64,000 nucleotides of DNA from contig CM022672.1 in the NCBI GenBank assembly GCA_012295275.1, positions 10,017,904 through 10,081,903 on the forward strand. Reading direction: 5' to 3'. This document shows, in pieces, positions 43,092 through 53,769 of this stretch. This stretch comes from Chrysomallon squamiferum (lineage: Eukaryota; Mollusca; Gastropoda; Neomphalida; Peltospiridae). Under the pieces are notes generated by a model that saw only the letters and a list, made by a program, of their open reading frames with translations, did no database searches and had not been told where the DNA came from. Position numbers and translations under genes: made by a program. Within the stretch, counting starts at the first letter, position 1, and every line of letters begins with the position of its first letter.

Positions 43092-43250
43092 ACATTTGTG
43101 TGCATGCATGTGTCTTGAATGAGAGACAAAATATATGTGGGTGTATGAGACATACAGAAGGAGAGACAGACCGTGCGTCTCTCCTTCTGTCTGTCTCATA
43201 CACCCACACATACTTTCTCTCTCATTCAAGACACATGCACGGACACAAAT
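43092..43250. repeat. near-perfect palindrome, arms about 70 bp
   Basis: The left arm runs ATTTGTGTGC-ATGTGTCTTGAATGAGAG, then GTGGGTGTATGAGACA, then CAGAAGGAGAGAC. It is mirrored by the right arm as GTCTCTCCTTCTG, TGTCTCATACACCCAC, CTCTCATTCAAGACACAT. The centre is near 43171 with a loop of only a few bases, so the DNA could extrude a long cruciform. Confidence 0.9.
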
Positions 43251-43639
43251 GCGAATCCACTCACAGACCAGGGACGCAACAAAATGAAGCTCATTATTTC
43301 AGAATCCAGCATCGTGTTGCTAAAGAAAAACTCGCCTATTAGTAACACAACTAATTAATTTATCTCTTGCATTACTTGATTTCTTCCAGCGAATGGGTCA
43401 CAGAGAATGTGATTATCTAAGTGGTGATATTTTCGTGTGTTAAACAAATAGCTGGTAATTAAAGATAAAGTCTATTGCAGATCACGAAAGATGCCCATGT
43501 AAAAGTACACGGAAATCTGCACCGTTATCAGAAACACAAATGTCTTTAAAACGACTGTAAACTGAATAAAAGTACATGCTGATGATTATGTTGATGGTGA
43601 TGATGATGATGATAATGATAATGATATATATGTATATTT

Positions 43640-43965
43640 GAGCACACATATACAAACATACATACATACATGAATGCATACATGCATACATACATTCATA
43701 TATACATTCATGCATACATACATTCATACATACATACATTCATACTTACATTCATACATACATAACACACATAGACATGCATACATACACATACACACAT
43801 ACATACATACACTCATACGCTCATACATACATACGTACAACTACACATACCTACACACACTCATACATACATAGATACATACACTAATATATAGATACAT
43901 ATATACATACATACATACATCAATACCTACCTACCTACCTACCTACATACATACATACATACATA
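43640..43965. repeat. (CATA)n / (CATT) tetranucleotide array
   Basis: About 320 bp of CATA, CATT and CCTA tetranucleotide units, giving phantom His/Tyr/Thr-rich frames. Confidence 0.85.
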
Positions 43966-44028
43966 AGTTACTGTTACGTTAGATGATAATGATGAAAAAT
44001 TATTTTGTCAATGGAAAAAGTTAAAAGG

Positions 44029-44260
44029 GTTGTCTTGATGGCAGAATGGCAACGTCGTCAACTTTCGGAGTGCGGGCGAGTGGTTGCCATACGTTCGAGT
44101 CTCGCCAGCGGCATCTGACAGGGTTGTGAAGTGGTGTTTGGACTTTGTCCTCCTGTGCTGGTGCGTTCCCGAATATTGTTTATGTGCAGAGACTAATCAG
44201 ATGTATATATGATAGAGAATATTAAAAATCGTAAAAACTACATACATACATGCAACACAT
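44029..44260 (+). mobile_element. tRNA-derived SINE
   Basis: The head resembles a tRNA gene: an A-box-like TGATGGCAGAATGG at 44037-44049 and a B-box-like GTTCGAGTC at 44093-44101, 44 bases apart. A tRNA-unrelated body runs to about 44220 and ends in AT-rich sequence. Segments of about 35 bp on each side (about 43966-44004 and 44260-44296) are near-direct repeats sharing AATGATGAAAAA. They could be a target-site duplication or an older local duplication. The head does not fold as an intact tRNA by eye. Confidence 0.7.
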
Positions 44261-44284
44261 AGTTAAGTTAGAAAATAATGATGA

Positions 44285-45055
44285 AAAAAAATTATATCGC
44301 ATTTTTAATACTTCATCTATCGTTTTTAACAAATAATCGTACATTCAGAGCCTTGCTTTGTTGAAATGATTGTGTCTTTATGAAGGTAATTTCAGTGCTT
44401 ATAGACAGTCTTCTATAAGGTAATTTTGTTTGTTTTATAATCATGATTTCAAATGATTAAACTTGAGATGTCTAAAATATCACGTAAGTAAGGTTCAAGG
44501 ACATACAACTGACTGAAAAGAAAAAAGTTCTTAGAAAGCTGCCAGAAAGATTTTAATATGATGATAGTATCTGTTTGTAATAAGCACAATTCTGATATGA
44601 TAGAGTGTCTATAAAGAGCTTTCGACGTACAGTTATTTTTCTTCCTTTTTCTTTCCTCTTGTTTTTAATAAACGAAATTCAAGGAAATATACAAAAAGCC
44701 TAAGAACACTTTACAAACGCCCAGGTTTCCTGTTTTTAATAGCCGATGTTCGTGGAACCAGACAAAAACTTAAGAACATTTTAATAACGATTCTTTTTTG
44801 GTCCTTTCATGTTTTCTTTTTAATAAATCCAATTCAAACAAATACAAAAGATCTCGATTTATGTATGAAAGTTACATTAATAACATCGATTCTGTTGTCA
44901 TTTCAAAACTTCGTATGCTGTTTTTGTACGTCATTTCAATTTTAAAGATAAGACTTGTAGAAAACTCATATAATAATAGAGGTCGTTTGGCAGTGGAAAC
45001 AATTCCATCTCCCTGCGTGTTTCTGTCAGTCTCTCTCTCTCTCTCTCTCTCTCTC
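44285..45055 (-). repeat. right arm of a long inverted repeat
   Basis: This is the inverted partner of 39716-40535, separated from it by about 3.75 kb. The arms could be long terminal inverted repeats of a decayed 5.3-kb transposon, or two oppositely oriented copies of one interspersed repeat. No transposase is visible in the spacer. Confidence 0.85.
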
Positions 45056-46225
45056 TTTACATTATTATATACGCATAAAGTATATAGCAAGTCTGACTTT
45101 CGTCGTAAATAAATTATAAAATAAATTGATTGTCTTTCTGCAAATGCTTTTACATACTGGATGATGTAAATTTTCGTTGACGTAACTTTGATAATTAATT
45201 TGTTTTGCGTAAAAGGTTTATTCGAAAATTAACGATAAAACGAAATGTGATTAAATTACGATTTATTTTTTATTTATTTTTTTAATATAAAATAAAGTCA
45301 ACTAGAAAAAAACTGTCAAATACTTTGGGGAAAACAAAAGACCAGACAAACTGACATTTTCCCAAACTTGGAAAATTGAACGCTATCAAAAGACCATCAA
45401 CTACCATTAGTGTTACGGCAACGCGACGTTAGAATCATTCATCTAAGCAACAGATGTGTGGTCGATTGATTATTCCAGTGAAAAGAAGGTTTTATTATAT
45501 TACTCCGATCATCGTGGAATAATCGTAGTACACAAAATGGTGTTTTATTTAATTACAAGAGCTGCACGATTAAGCTGTGATATTCCTGATTAAACTATTC
45601 ATCTGTTACTTGCTGCACTATACAAACAGTGGCGTAACTAAAGTATGGCAAGTAAGGCATGTACCGACCACTTTCTGTTTGATGGGTTTATGTTTTTTTT
45701 TAGCTGATTTTGTGATAAAGTTAAATGAAAGATGGATGCCAAATGATTTGGACAGTGGCGCAGTTTCAGTGCTTACCTTAGGCGTTATTTTCCGTACGTG
45801 CAAAGCACTGATTATGGCGGAGATGCGGTTTTTAAAAGTGCGTACGAATCTGATTTGTTTGTACTGATGGCTGGATATATGGATAGATGGATAGATATAT
45901 AAATGGTGGATAGAAACATAAATGAATGTATATGGATGTGTGTGGATGTCTGTTTATGTTTCGCAAAGCAATTAAAAATTAAAATAATAAGAAACTATAA
46001 TTTATTCAGTGATCAATTCAATTTTTTCATATTTCATTTTCAACACGTATTTATTTTTGCTGCAATTATCGACGGACATTTTTTTTAAATTTTAGGTTGT
46101 CTGCAATTCTTTCCGGATGCGATGTCTTTATCTTTTCTTTTCGTTTCTTTCTTCTTTTTTTTTTTCTTCTACTTCCTTTTTTTTTTTAAATTTTTAAATT
46201 ATTTTTTATTACAAGCGCTTTTGTT
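45056..46225. other. intergenic sequence with a transposon-end-like fragment
   Basis: No gene is supported. At 45629 the sequence CAGTGGCGTAACTAAAGTATGG followed by GCATGTACCGACC resembles the common CAGTGGCGTAACTA terminus of cut-and-paste elements (hAT-like). A related CAGTGGCGCAGTTTC occurs at about 45752. It is probably a fragment of a dead element. Confidence 0.4.
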
Positions 46226-46445
46226 GACACCGGAAGCATTGGTACCACGATGGTGATTGGCCAAATAAGAAAAGGCTCTCCTAGTTCAACCAATCAGCGA
46301 TCTCTTTACAGACGTGGTTCTCTTGTTTGCCCTAGTATAGTAAATCTCACACGTCAGTCTGTCGGCAACACGCTACACAAACAGCAGTAGATCACCAGAC
46401 AGACGATGCAAACAAGACCGCAATCGTGACGTCTAAGCGTCAGGT
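46226..46445 (+). promoter_or_regulatory. putative TATA-less promoter, gene unknown
   Basis: An island of balanced composition in AT-rich DNA. It has an ETS/GABP-type ACCGGAAG (46229-46236), an inverted CCAAT box GATTGG (46255-46260) and a direct CCAATCAG (46290-46297). A GC-richer stretch follows, with a possible donor CAG|GTGTTG near 46443. This layout is typical of broadly expressed genes. I find no matching coding exon downstream on +, so it may serve a non-coding transcript or a gene beyond the window. Confidence 0.4.
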
Positions 46446-47594
46446 GTTGACGACTCTGATTCAGAGTTATCTAAACCAGAAAAATCTGATTCTCCCAGCA
46501 AATAAACTGAATTAGACTGAACCTTTTATTTTGAGATGGAATAAACATGGATTATTTAATAACTTAATATTTAGTTGCTTTGCATTTCACATGATCAAAG
46601 CTTAGGTTTATTTAACTTTTTCCTCATCTCACCAAACTTAACTTTGTGTACCCCTTTCTGCTGGTAGTTATTTACACATCTTGCATAATGATCGACTGTT
46701 TGCGCCCTTTATTCCCACGTACTAGTACATTTAATCATAGTCTGTCCAGCGACCTTTCTGGCACATCCTGCACGTTTTTGGTTCACAGTTTTTTGGCCTC
46801 TTTTCTCGTGCTGGCAACTTTTCACCAGGGCTGATAACTTTAAACTAGACTAGGTTGCCCAGGTGTCTGATGATTTTTTGTGTATACGCGTGTGTGTGTG
46901 TGTGTGTGTTTGTGTGTGTATATATATAATTGTGTGTGTATATATCTGTTTCTCTGTCTGTCTATATATGGAATGCAAAACAATCACCAACAGATTACTA
47001 ATTAAAATATACTTATCATTCTTATATTAATATGTTTTTTATTAAATTAAAATGATGGAAATTTGTTCTGCTCTCTCATTTTACAAGTGCGATTGTCCTG
47101 AGTTTTTGTTCCTGCACAGAGCTGGTGGGAGCTGTTTGTCCTGCTGCGTTTCGCTGTGTGCGATATCGTTTACGGATAGAAATATTAATAATAATTAATA
47201 CAAAGCCATGCACTGAGAAAACAACACCGTTCTGTCCTTAGCGGCGCCAGGTTGTTAAGCTGTTTCCTTGCGTGGATTAGAAATAATTCAAGTGTTTGAC
47301 ATATGCATTTTTCAAAAACAATATTACCTTACATCGTGATAATGGTTCTGACAGAATTGTTTTTCCCAATTAGTAAACAAAACAAAAAATATGTGTAGTT
47401 GTCGTAACGGTTTGGAGTTTTTGTTTGTACTGATGGAAGTATAAATACGGATTGAAATGCTTGAGTGAATTTATTTTGTTTCTTTTTTATTTTATTTTAT
47501 TTTATTTTTTTTTTTTTTTTTTTTATTACAATTTTTTTCTTATTATTATTATTATTATTTATTATTATTTATTTATTATTTTATTTTATTTATT

Positions 47595-47629
<35 letters not shown>

Positions 47630-48369
47630 TTATACTACATGTCATCTGCCCGGTTGGCCATGTCTGATGAATGGTGATGAACCAGGATGAATCTGTTGTG
47701 AAACTAATGCAGCTTAAACTTCAGAGCCCATAATGCAGAGGAGCTCGAGAAGCAGCTTGACTGAAAAATTTAATCAAAACCTGACATGTAGCTACATTTA
47801 AAGTAAATATTACAGAACAAGCCATAGAAGAAGACAAACATGATTATCCAGACCTTGTTGCTGCTTGCTAAGGGCTCCCATAACAGTTCAAGCCCCCCAA
47901 AATAATAACATTGATGATGATGATGATGTTGATGATGGCAATACTTTTAAAATCTAATCACAGAAAAGGGTATCAAGTTTTGTTAAATATTCATTTATTT
48001 ATTCATCCTTTCCACGAAAGATAAACAAACAAGAATAATAAAAAACACGGACGCTACAAATGGTTGCAAACAGTGATTTTATTTATCATGCACATACAGA
48101 ATGTAAGTTCTTACCAGAAATAATTTACACAAATGGACTCGTTCTAGTAAGCGGTTTTAAAAAATTCTTTATTATAAATCTACAGAGAAACATTACAAAT
48201 AACTAACGTTGGGTGATTTCTTAGAAAAATAGAAATAAGAAATGTTTATTATGTAATAAATAAATAAATAAATAAATAAATACATAAAAACTGAAAAGCA
48301 TATTTTTGGTGATGTTATAAAATAGCCCAAGTATATTCTGTATACTTTCAAGTTCCTGAGTTTTAGAAT

Positions 48370-48462
<93 letters not shown>

Positions 48463-48510
48463 TGTTGTGTGTCCAATCTTAATTAAGAAGGAAGTACAAC
48501 CACAAAAAAG
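46446..48510. other. intergenic, low complexity
   Basis: No exon recognised. Contains a GT tract at 46889-46920, T-rich low complexity at 47480-47628, AAAT repeats at 48256-48282, and a (TTTA)n(TTA)n compound tract at 48370-48460. Confidence 0.5.
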
Positions 48511-48518
48511 TACACCTG

Positions 48519-48655
48519 CTGCCATTTCTATATGACGGACCGATTTGCTGTAAACCAGGTTCCACCCGTGTTGTCAGAAAAACATACAGCTATTGGTCCA
48601 CTGTATATGTGATGACGTCACGACTACAGTTGAGAAGGGGAAAATGGCGGCAGGG
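48519..48655. mobile_element. possible MITE with CRE palindrome
   Basis: CTGCTGCCATTT (about 48519-48530) and AAATGGCGGCAG (about 48642-48653) form 12-bp inverted ends with one mismatch around about 110 bp. The interior holds TGACGTCA at 48613-48620. The alternative is a genuine promoter with CRE and YY1-like sites. The inverted ends favour a small transposon. Confidence 0.4.
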
Positions 48656-48747
48656 AATGTTTTGTAGCAGTATTGTTTAATGGTGTGCCATATTTTGTTA
48701 CGACAAATGGCAGCTCACCCAAAAGAATAAAACATAATTTAAAAATA

Positions 48748-50123
48748 CAGGTGTCCCTTGTTTAATGCTTTGCGCGATACTTGATTAATGCGGTGATATT
48801 AATCACAAGCCTACATGGATGTTCACAGTGAAAACAAAAAAAAGGAAAGAAAAATTGATTAACGCGCTTTTAAATTTCCCTCATGAAAGCAGACTCCAGC
48901 GAGAGTCACTGCATGAATAAAAATACCGAGTCGGATCGAGTGGGACCGAAACCGACTTAAAATGACCATGATTTCACATTTTTATTTGTTTTATCTCAAA
49001 GATACATCCATTTTACTAGCAAATCTAATGAGAGAAACAGAGTTCCATCCTTCACCATTTCAGCTGTTTCGTGATGTTAATGTTGGAAGCTGATCGTATG
49101 CTGCAGATATGTAAAATGCGAACTTGGATCAATAAATATTTCAGTATATTATTTTAAATTCAGTTAAAAGAAGTTCAAAATTATTAAAATACGACTAACA
49201 CACCATCATCACTGATAAATTCAAAAATTAGTTTATTATAATTTCATATTTGTAAAGAGTATTGAGGTTAGTGAACTCTGAACTCTAGCCTGGTTCCCTT
49301 GTCTCACCACAGTGGTCGCTTTCTCTCTCTAAGTTTGAGTCGGAGAGCGACAGCGACTCCTGGGCCGAGGCAAGGCAACCAGGCTACTTCGAACTGATGG
49401 ATGTATGTCTGAAACAAACATTTTCATTCACGACTGTTTTAGTCTCGTCTCATTCCAAAACAAGTATTCCTTTGCAATTGATCATCACCAAGAAGAGACA
49501 TGAAATAGTTCCTCAAACTATCCCGCATTTGGTATGTCTCTTGTGATGCATGGTTGCTTCTTGCTCTCAAATTTCTCAATGCTGTCTTTTTTGTGATGTC
49601 ATTTTTTTTTTTTTTTCTGTTTCAAAACGTCTATGAACTGTACACCAAAATCATTTTTGATTGCTCACTAAAATCAGCAACGGTAACATGTCCTCGTGCA
49701 CGAAAACTGTAAACATTTTCAATTCACCGCGTTCCGTTACCGCTTTTCTCCGTAATCAGATCGTTATGGACAGAAAAAAGCTAAAATTATTCCAGCTATT
49801 CTTGATATATTTTTAATTAAAGTGTACAAACACTGTTGAAACTGCTACATTGTTTTTACTAAATATTTAAATATTTTTCCTTTTTTATTCTAAGTAAATA
49901 GCTGAACATCATTGTTTTCTGTTATATTTTATTAATGTTATTTTATTTATTTATTTATTTATTTATGTATTTATTTATTTATTATTTATTTATGTTATTT
50001 TTTTTTTTTTTGTCAGAGTATCAGTTATAGTTTTTACCATTAAATGTTACATTTGATGAAGGCGATTTCGATATACGCGGTAACGTTGATGGATTAATGA
50101 ATCCGTTAATCACGGGATACTTG
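48748..50123. mobile_element. Tigger-like DNA transposon, about 1.4 kb, non-autonomous
   Basis: The left end CAGGTGTCCCTTGTTTAATG and the right end read on minus, CAAGTATCCCGTGATTAACG, form imperfect terminal inverted repeats. Both are flanked by TA (48746-48747 and 50124-50125). Inside I see no intact transposase. One short minus-strand open stretch near 49440-49570 (containing ETYQMRDSLRNYFMSLL) looks protein-like but is isolated. A foldback element is nested at 49288-49384. Confidence 0.65.
49288..49384. mobile_element. nested foldback MITE, 97 bp
   Basis: The ends GCCTGGTTCCCTTG and CAAGGCAACCAGGC are inverted repeats, continued inside by GTCGCTTTCTCTCT against GGAGAGCGACAGCGAC. Almost the whole unit folds into one hairpin. 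TA flanks both sides (49286-49287 and 49385-49386). Confidence 0.75.
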
Positions 50124-50129
50124 TATGAA

Positions 50130-51175
50130 GACTCACTGCACGATTTATTCGTAGCGCTACATGCTCAAAATAATTTTAATATGAATTGTCAGAAGTTAAT
50201 CTGGTGTTTGGTTAAAGAGAATGCCATTATTATGTAAAAAAAACTCACATTTAAGATGATCTAGTATCATTATTTATAAATAGATAAACTAAAAAACTCA
50301 TAAAAAAAAAAAAAAAAAAAACAACGATCAAACAAACCAAAAAAAATAATAATAATAATAAAATGAAATAAAAAAATGAAAATAAAACAAGTCGGAAAAA
50401 AGATAACGGGACAAGAAGGGGTGTACATTTGTATTCACCTCTGTAAATAAAATAAATACAGTTATTACGAAATCAAAACATATTATTTCCAGTTAAAAAA
50501 TTTTCAGATAACTCAAATGTGTGATTTAATGTGGAATAATCATGTATTATTTATAATCAAATGAAACGTTTACACACTATTTGTTTTTGACAAAAAAAAA
50601 AAAAAGTTATATAAAAAATGAATATTTCTTTGTGTACTCGTGTGCATATGTATGTATGTAAGTATATATGTATGTATGTATATGTATTATAAATGTGTGT
50701 ACATGTGTTAGTGTATAGAGTGTTAAAGATAAAATGTTAATGTTTGAAATGAAAGATGTTACTTACAATGATAGCAAAACAGTAAGCTTCGATAATGTTT
50801 ATCTCCATCTAACTAATTATTTTATTCAGTTCCATTCAATAGGTATTTACTAGTATTGAAATATAAATATAAAATAAATAACGATTATCTACAGACGTGT
50901 AAATATATTACATGTCGTTCGTTCCCAGTTTTCTGTTTGTTATTATTATTTTTATTATTATTACGAAATATAATGAACAACAAATCTGAATCCTAATGTT
51001 TTTTGTTTTTTTTACAAAATATATTTTATTAATCTGTCCAGTAATTCTGATAGCAGTTATACACGTACAGAATAAAATAAAGTTAATATTTATCAGTGAA
51101 ACCCAGAAACTGGCATCAACAACAGGTCCAATCGTTTAATAATAAAAAGCAAACAAACGTTTTGCAAATAGATCG
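50130..51175. other. intergenic AT-rich, no gene seen
   Basis: Contains A-runs at about 50302-50322, AAT triplets at 50346-50361 and TATG units at about 50647-50690. No splice-bordered coding segment is seen. Confidence 0.5.
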
Positions 51176-51182
51176 ATCGTTT

Positions 51183-51653
51183 GTTTCAAATACAGGCTGA
51201 AGATCCCAAACTCGGCATCGTTGGGACCAACGACGACTTCTGCAACGTCGAAGACAACTTCATGCGACGCTGCATCAGCGCTTTTTCCAGGTCTTCACTT
51301 TTTTTACTTTCCTTCATAGTTTTACATTTCTCCATACGTTTCGTCGTTTCACTTGCTGTGTAATATTCCTTCAACAATTTCTTCTGTTTCTGAAGGTCGT
51401 ACACAGTCGAAGAACCAACGCCAGACTGTTCACGAAGTCTGCACAGCGATGTTCCTGAGTCTAACCTCTTCAAGAAGATCTATGTTTTCCAGTTATACTC
51501 GACATTCTTTCTTTTCTTCACGGCGACATTGACGGGTGATTTTGGGCGTTTGAGAGAAGTCGTAGCGGCGTTTCGGCGAAATATTGTTAGGTAACGGGAC
51601 CGTTGTCGAACATGGCCGAGTTTTGGGACCTTCCACTTGTATTTAGAACTCAT
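51183..51653 (-). pseudogene. decayed Tigger/pogo-like transposase N-terminus
   Basis: Minus strand from the ATG at 51653: a basic leader (MSSKYKWKVPK, SLKRPKSPVNVAVKKRKN) is interrupted by an in-frame TAG near 51478. It continues as FLKRLDSGTSLCRLREQSG, VGSSTVYDLQKQKK, and then MKESKKSEDLEKALMQ. That order (psq-like helix-turn-helix, GVG-STVYD-KKQK, then a CENP-B-type second DNA-binding segment ending ED-KAL) is the Tigger/pogo transposase N-terminal half. The frame is lost afterwards, and no DDE catalytic domain follows within the next kilobase. Dead copy. Confidence 0.75.
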
Positions 51654-51659
51654 TAACTA

Positions 51660-52301
51660 AATAAATAGTTAAATAAATAAACAAAATGAATGAATAAATT
51701 ATAAAACATACAAATATCTAACCAAAAATCTTTGAACAATAAATAAACATCACGATGTTCTTCAGTCTAATGTTAAAAATGTTAGCTTTACACAAAACTG
51801 TAAATGATTTTTGGCGTCTTTAAGAATTTTAATTTTTTTTACATTAGAGAAAACGCCATTCAACATATTTGAGAAATACCGGGTTTTCCTGTCTCTGTCA
51901 GTTAACTCGCATCTTAAGAATACAAATCTATTTCCACAATCTTAGTCTTTAAAAATGATATCCTTGTTCTGGTAAAATTCCTTGATTCAAACATTCATCT
52001 GACATATCTGTAACTTTAGACTGTGTGTTTTTATTTCCTTTTTTTTTTCTATGACCTTAACACACCATAATTTTGATCTTTTCTGAGCTGAAAAATTTGA
52101 AATTAAATTCATCATAAGCAACGATTTGTCTCACATCAACTTCCTTATTAACTTTTCATTCGTTATTAAACGTTTTATGTCTTCATCGTCGCTTTTAATT
52201 TCCGTACCATTAGGTTTTCTGAAAATATTCCGCAGGTTACTTCCCTTTGAGAAAACATTTGATCTTTCAGCCGTTTGATATAATATTTGATGTCGGCACT
52301 A
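51660..52301. other. sequence downstream of the GPCR 3' end
   Basis: About 640 bp between the transposase remnant and the candidate GPCR poly(A) signal. AT-rich, with no exon seen. Confidence 0.5.
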
Positions 52302-52307
52302 TTTATT
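52302..52307 (-). terminator. possible poly(A) signal of the GPCR gene
   Basis: Minus-strand AATAAA (TTTATT on +) about 350 bp beyond the minus-strand stop at 52660-52662. Tentative because AT-rich sequence gives many such hexamers. Confidence 0.35.
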
Positions 52308-52659
52308 TTTGTTCTGAATCTTTGGTGTACATACACCTAATAACCGATTCATCTCCGCACCAGGACTCTCTCTCTCTGTCGTAATTGTTCAGGAGATACT
52401 TCTCAGTCTATTAATATACATGAGAGTTAATTGGGTCGTAATAACACCCTGTCTGGGTGGTGAACACGAAGAAGTCTTATAATCTCAAATCCGCACTAGA
52501 ATCGTTTTAGTATGGCTACTCATCTACATCGATGACACTCTGGTTTGAGAATATTGAAGATAATGACGTGGTCGTTCAGCAATCAGATCAAATTGTTCGG
52601 TAATATTAACCCACGTAATTAGACATATTTGCTTCGCTTGTAGAAACTTGTCCAGTGTT

Positions 52660-53432
52660 TTAGACGGAATCGCTCTGGACTGGCACAGGTTTCACGAATG
52701 TGTAGCTAGTCAGGGTTGGATTCCTGTTCATGTGTCCGCGATGCAGTGAGGACTTCAGTCCCAGACACTTTTTGAAAGCATTTCGGAACTTCTGCGAATA
52801 AATGTTGTATATTATGGGGTTACCTGCACTGTTGACGTACACAAGAAGTCGAGCGAATGCCATGATATTTAAAAACACTTCCGGTCCCAGCCACTGTTCC
52901 AGATTCACCGGCAAAAATATCATACACAGAGCCACAATTCGGAACGGAAGTATACACACAAAGAACAGAACGATGATTCCAATGAGCATGCTCACAAGCT
53001 GCTTCCGGGACTTGTTCGCCTGCAGTTTACCAGACTCGTTGCCCGCGACGGTGTTCTCTCTCAGAACGTTGTGAATGATGACGGAGTACATGTACACGAG
53101 CATGGCCAGAGGTATGATGAAGAAAGCGAAGAACATCAAAATCATGTAGACCTTTCGCCACGTGTCGGAAATTGGGGTCACGCAGATTTCCACCATTTTG
53201 TGGTCGACGAAGTGTATGCTTTCCATGGTGTGAGCAATGAACAGGAACGGCGACGTGACTGCGACAACAAACACCCACACGCAGATCATGGTTATCATCG
53301 TCTTCGACCGGCTTCCTGTCGAGTAGGTTCTCAGAGGGTCGCACACGGCGTAGTAGCGACCGCAGCTGACGGCGACAATGATTATGATGGAGGCGTGTGT
53401 CACCATGTTCTCCGAGAATATCACCAGCTTGC
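52660..53432 (-). CDS. rhodopsin-class peptide GPCR, last exon (TM3 to C-terminus)
   Basis: A single 773-bp terminal exon with acceptor CTAAAG just above 53432, entered in phase 1 so that an upstream T would complete the conserved TM3 Cys. It encodes about 257 residues, beginning KLVIFSENMVTHAS. Next come TM3 ending in CGRYYAVCDPL, TM4 (ICVWVFVVAVTSPF), an ECL2 Cys (EICVTP), TM5 with FIIPLAMLVYMY, and a basic ICL3 (NKSRKQ). TM6 follows with FVCILPFRI, TM7 with NSAGNPIIYN and helix 8 with SQKFRNAFKKCL. The E-N-x-V-x-HAS signature, C-x-LPFR and YNIYSQKFR place it among TRH receptor / ghrelin receptor / neuromedin U receptor relatives, so a neuropeptide ligand is likely. The E/D of the E/DRY motif is Gly. 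N-terminus, TM1 and TM2 are not found up to 64000. Confidence 0.9.
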
Positions 53433-53543
53433 CTTTAGAAAAAGAAAATGGAGAGATAATAAAATAAACGATAATATAAAAGATGTAAATAAATTCATAT
53501 TATTTTATAACATTTATGACATTTACAAATATGATATTTTTCT

Positions 53544-53710
53544 TTATAATAATAATAATAATAATAACAACAACAACAACAATAACAATAACAATAACAA
53601 TAATAATAATAATAATAATAATAATTATTATTATTATTATTATTATTACTGTTATTGTTACTGCTATTGTTATAATGTCATCATGATCATTATTATTATT
53701 ATTATCTTTA
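53544..53710. repeat. (AAT)n(AAC)n(AAT)n(TTA)n compound repeat
   Basis: About 110 bp of AAT and AAC triplets run into TTA triplets, so the repeat is partly self-complementary. It starts about 110 bp from the GPCR exon acceptor. Confidence 0.8.
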
Positions 53711-53734
53711 TTATTTAAACGTTTTATTCTAATT

Positions 53735-53769
<35 letters not shown>

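Noticed and set aside
44029-44110. Possible functional tRNA gene.
   Set aside because: A- and B-box-like motifs are present, but I could not pair an acceptor stem or a proper anticodon arm, and a SINE-like body follows. Called a SINE.
45577-45867. 96-residue plus-strand open frame with hydrophobic segments.
   Set aside because: No recognisable family, no splice or promoter context, and it overlaps a transposon-end-like CAGTGGCGTAACTA sequence.
53071-53718. 215-residue plus-strand open frame opposite the GPCR.
   Set aside because: Antisense shadow of the GPCR exon extended by the AAT repeat. The minus strand carries all receptor motifs.
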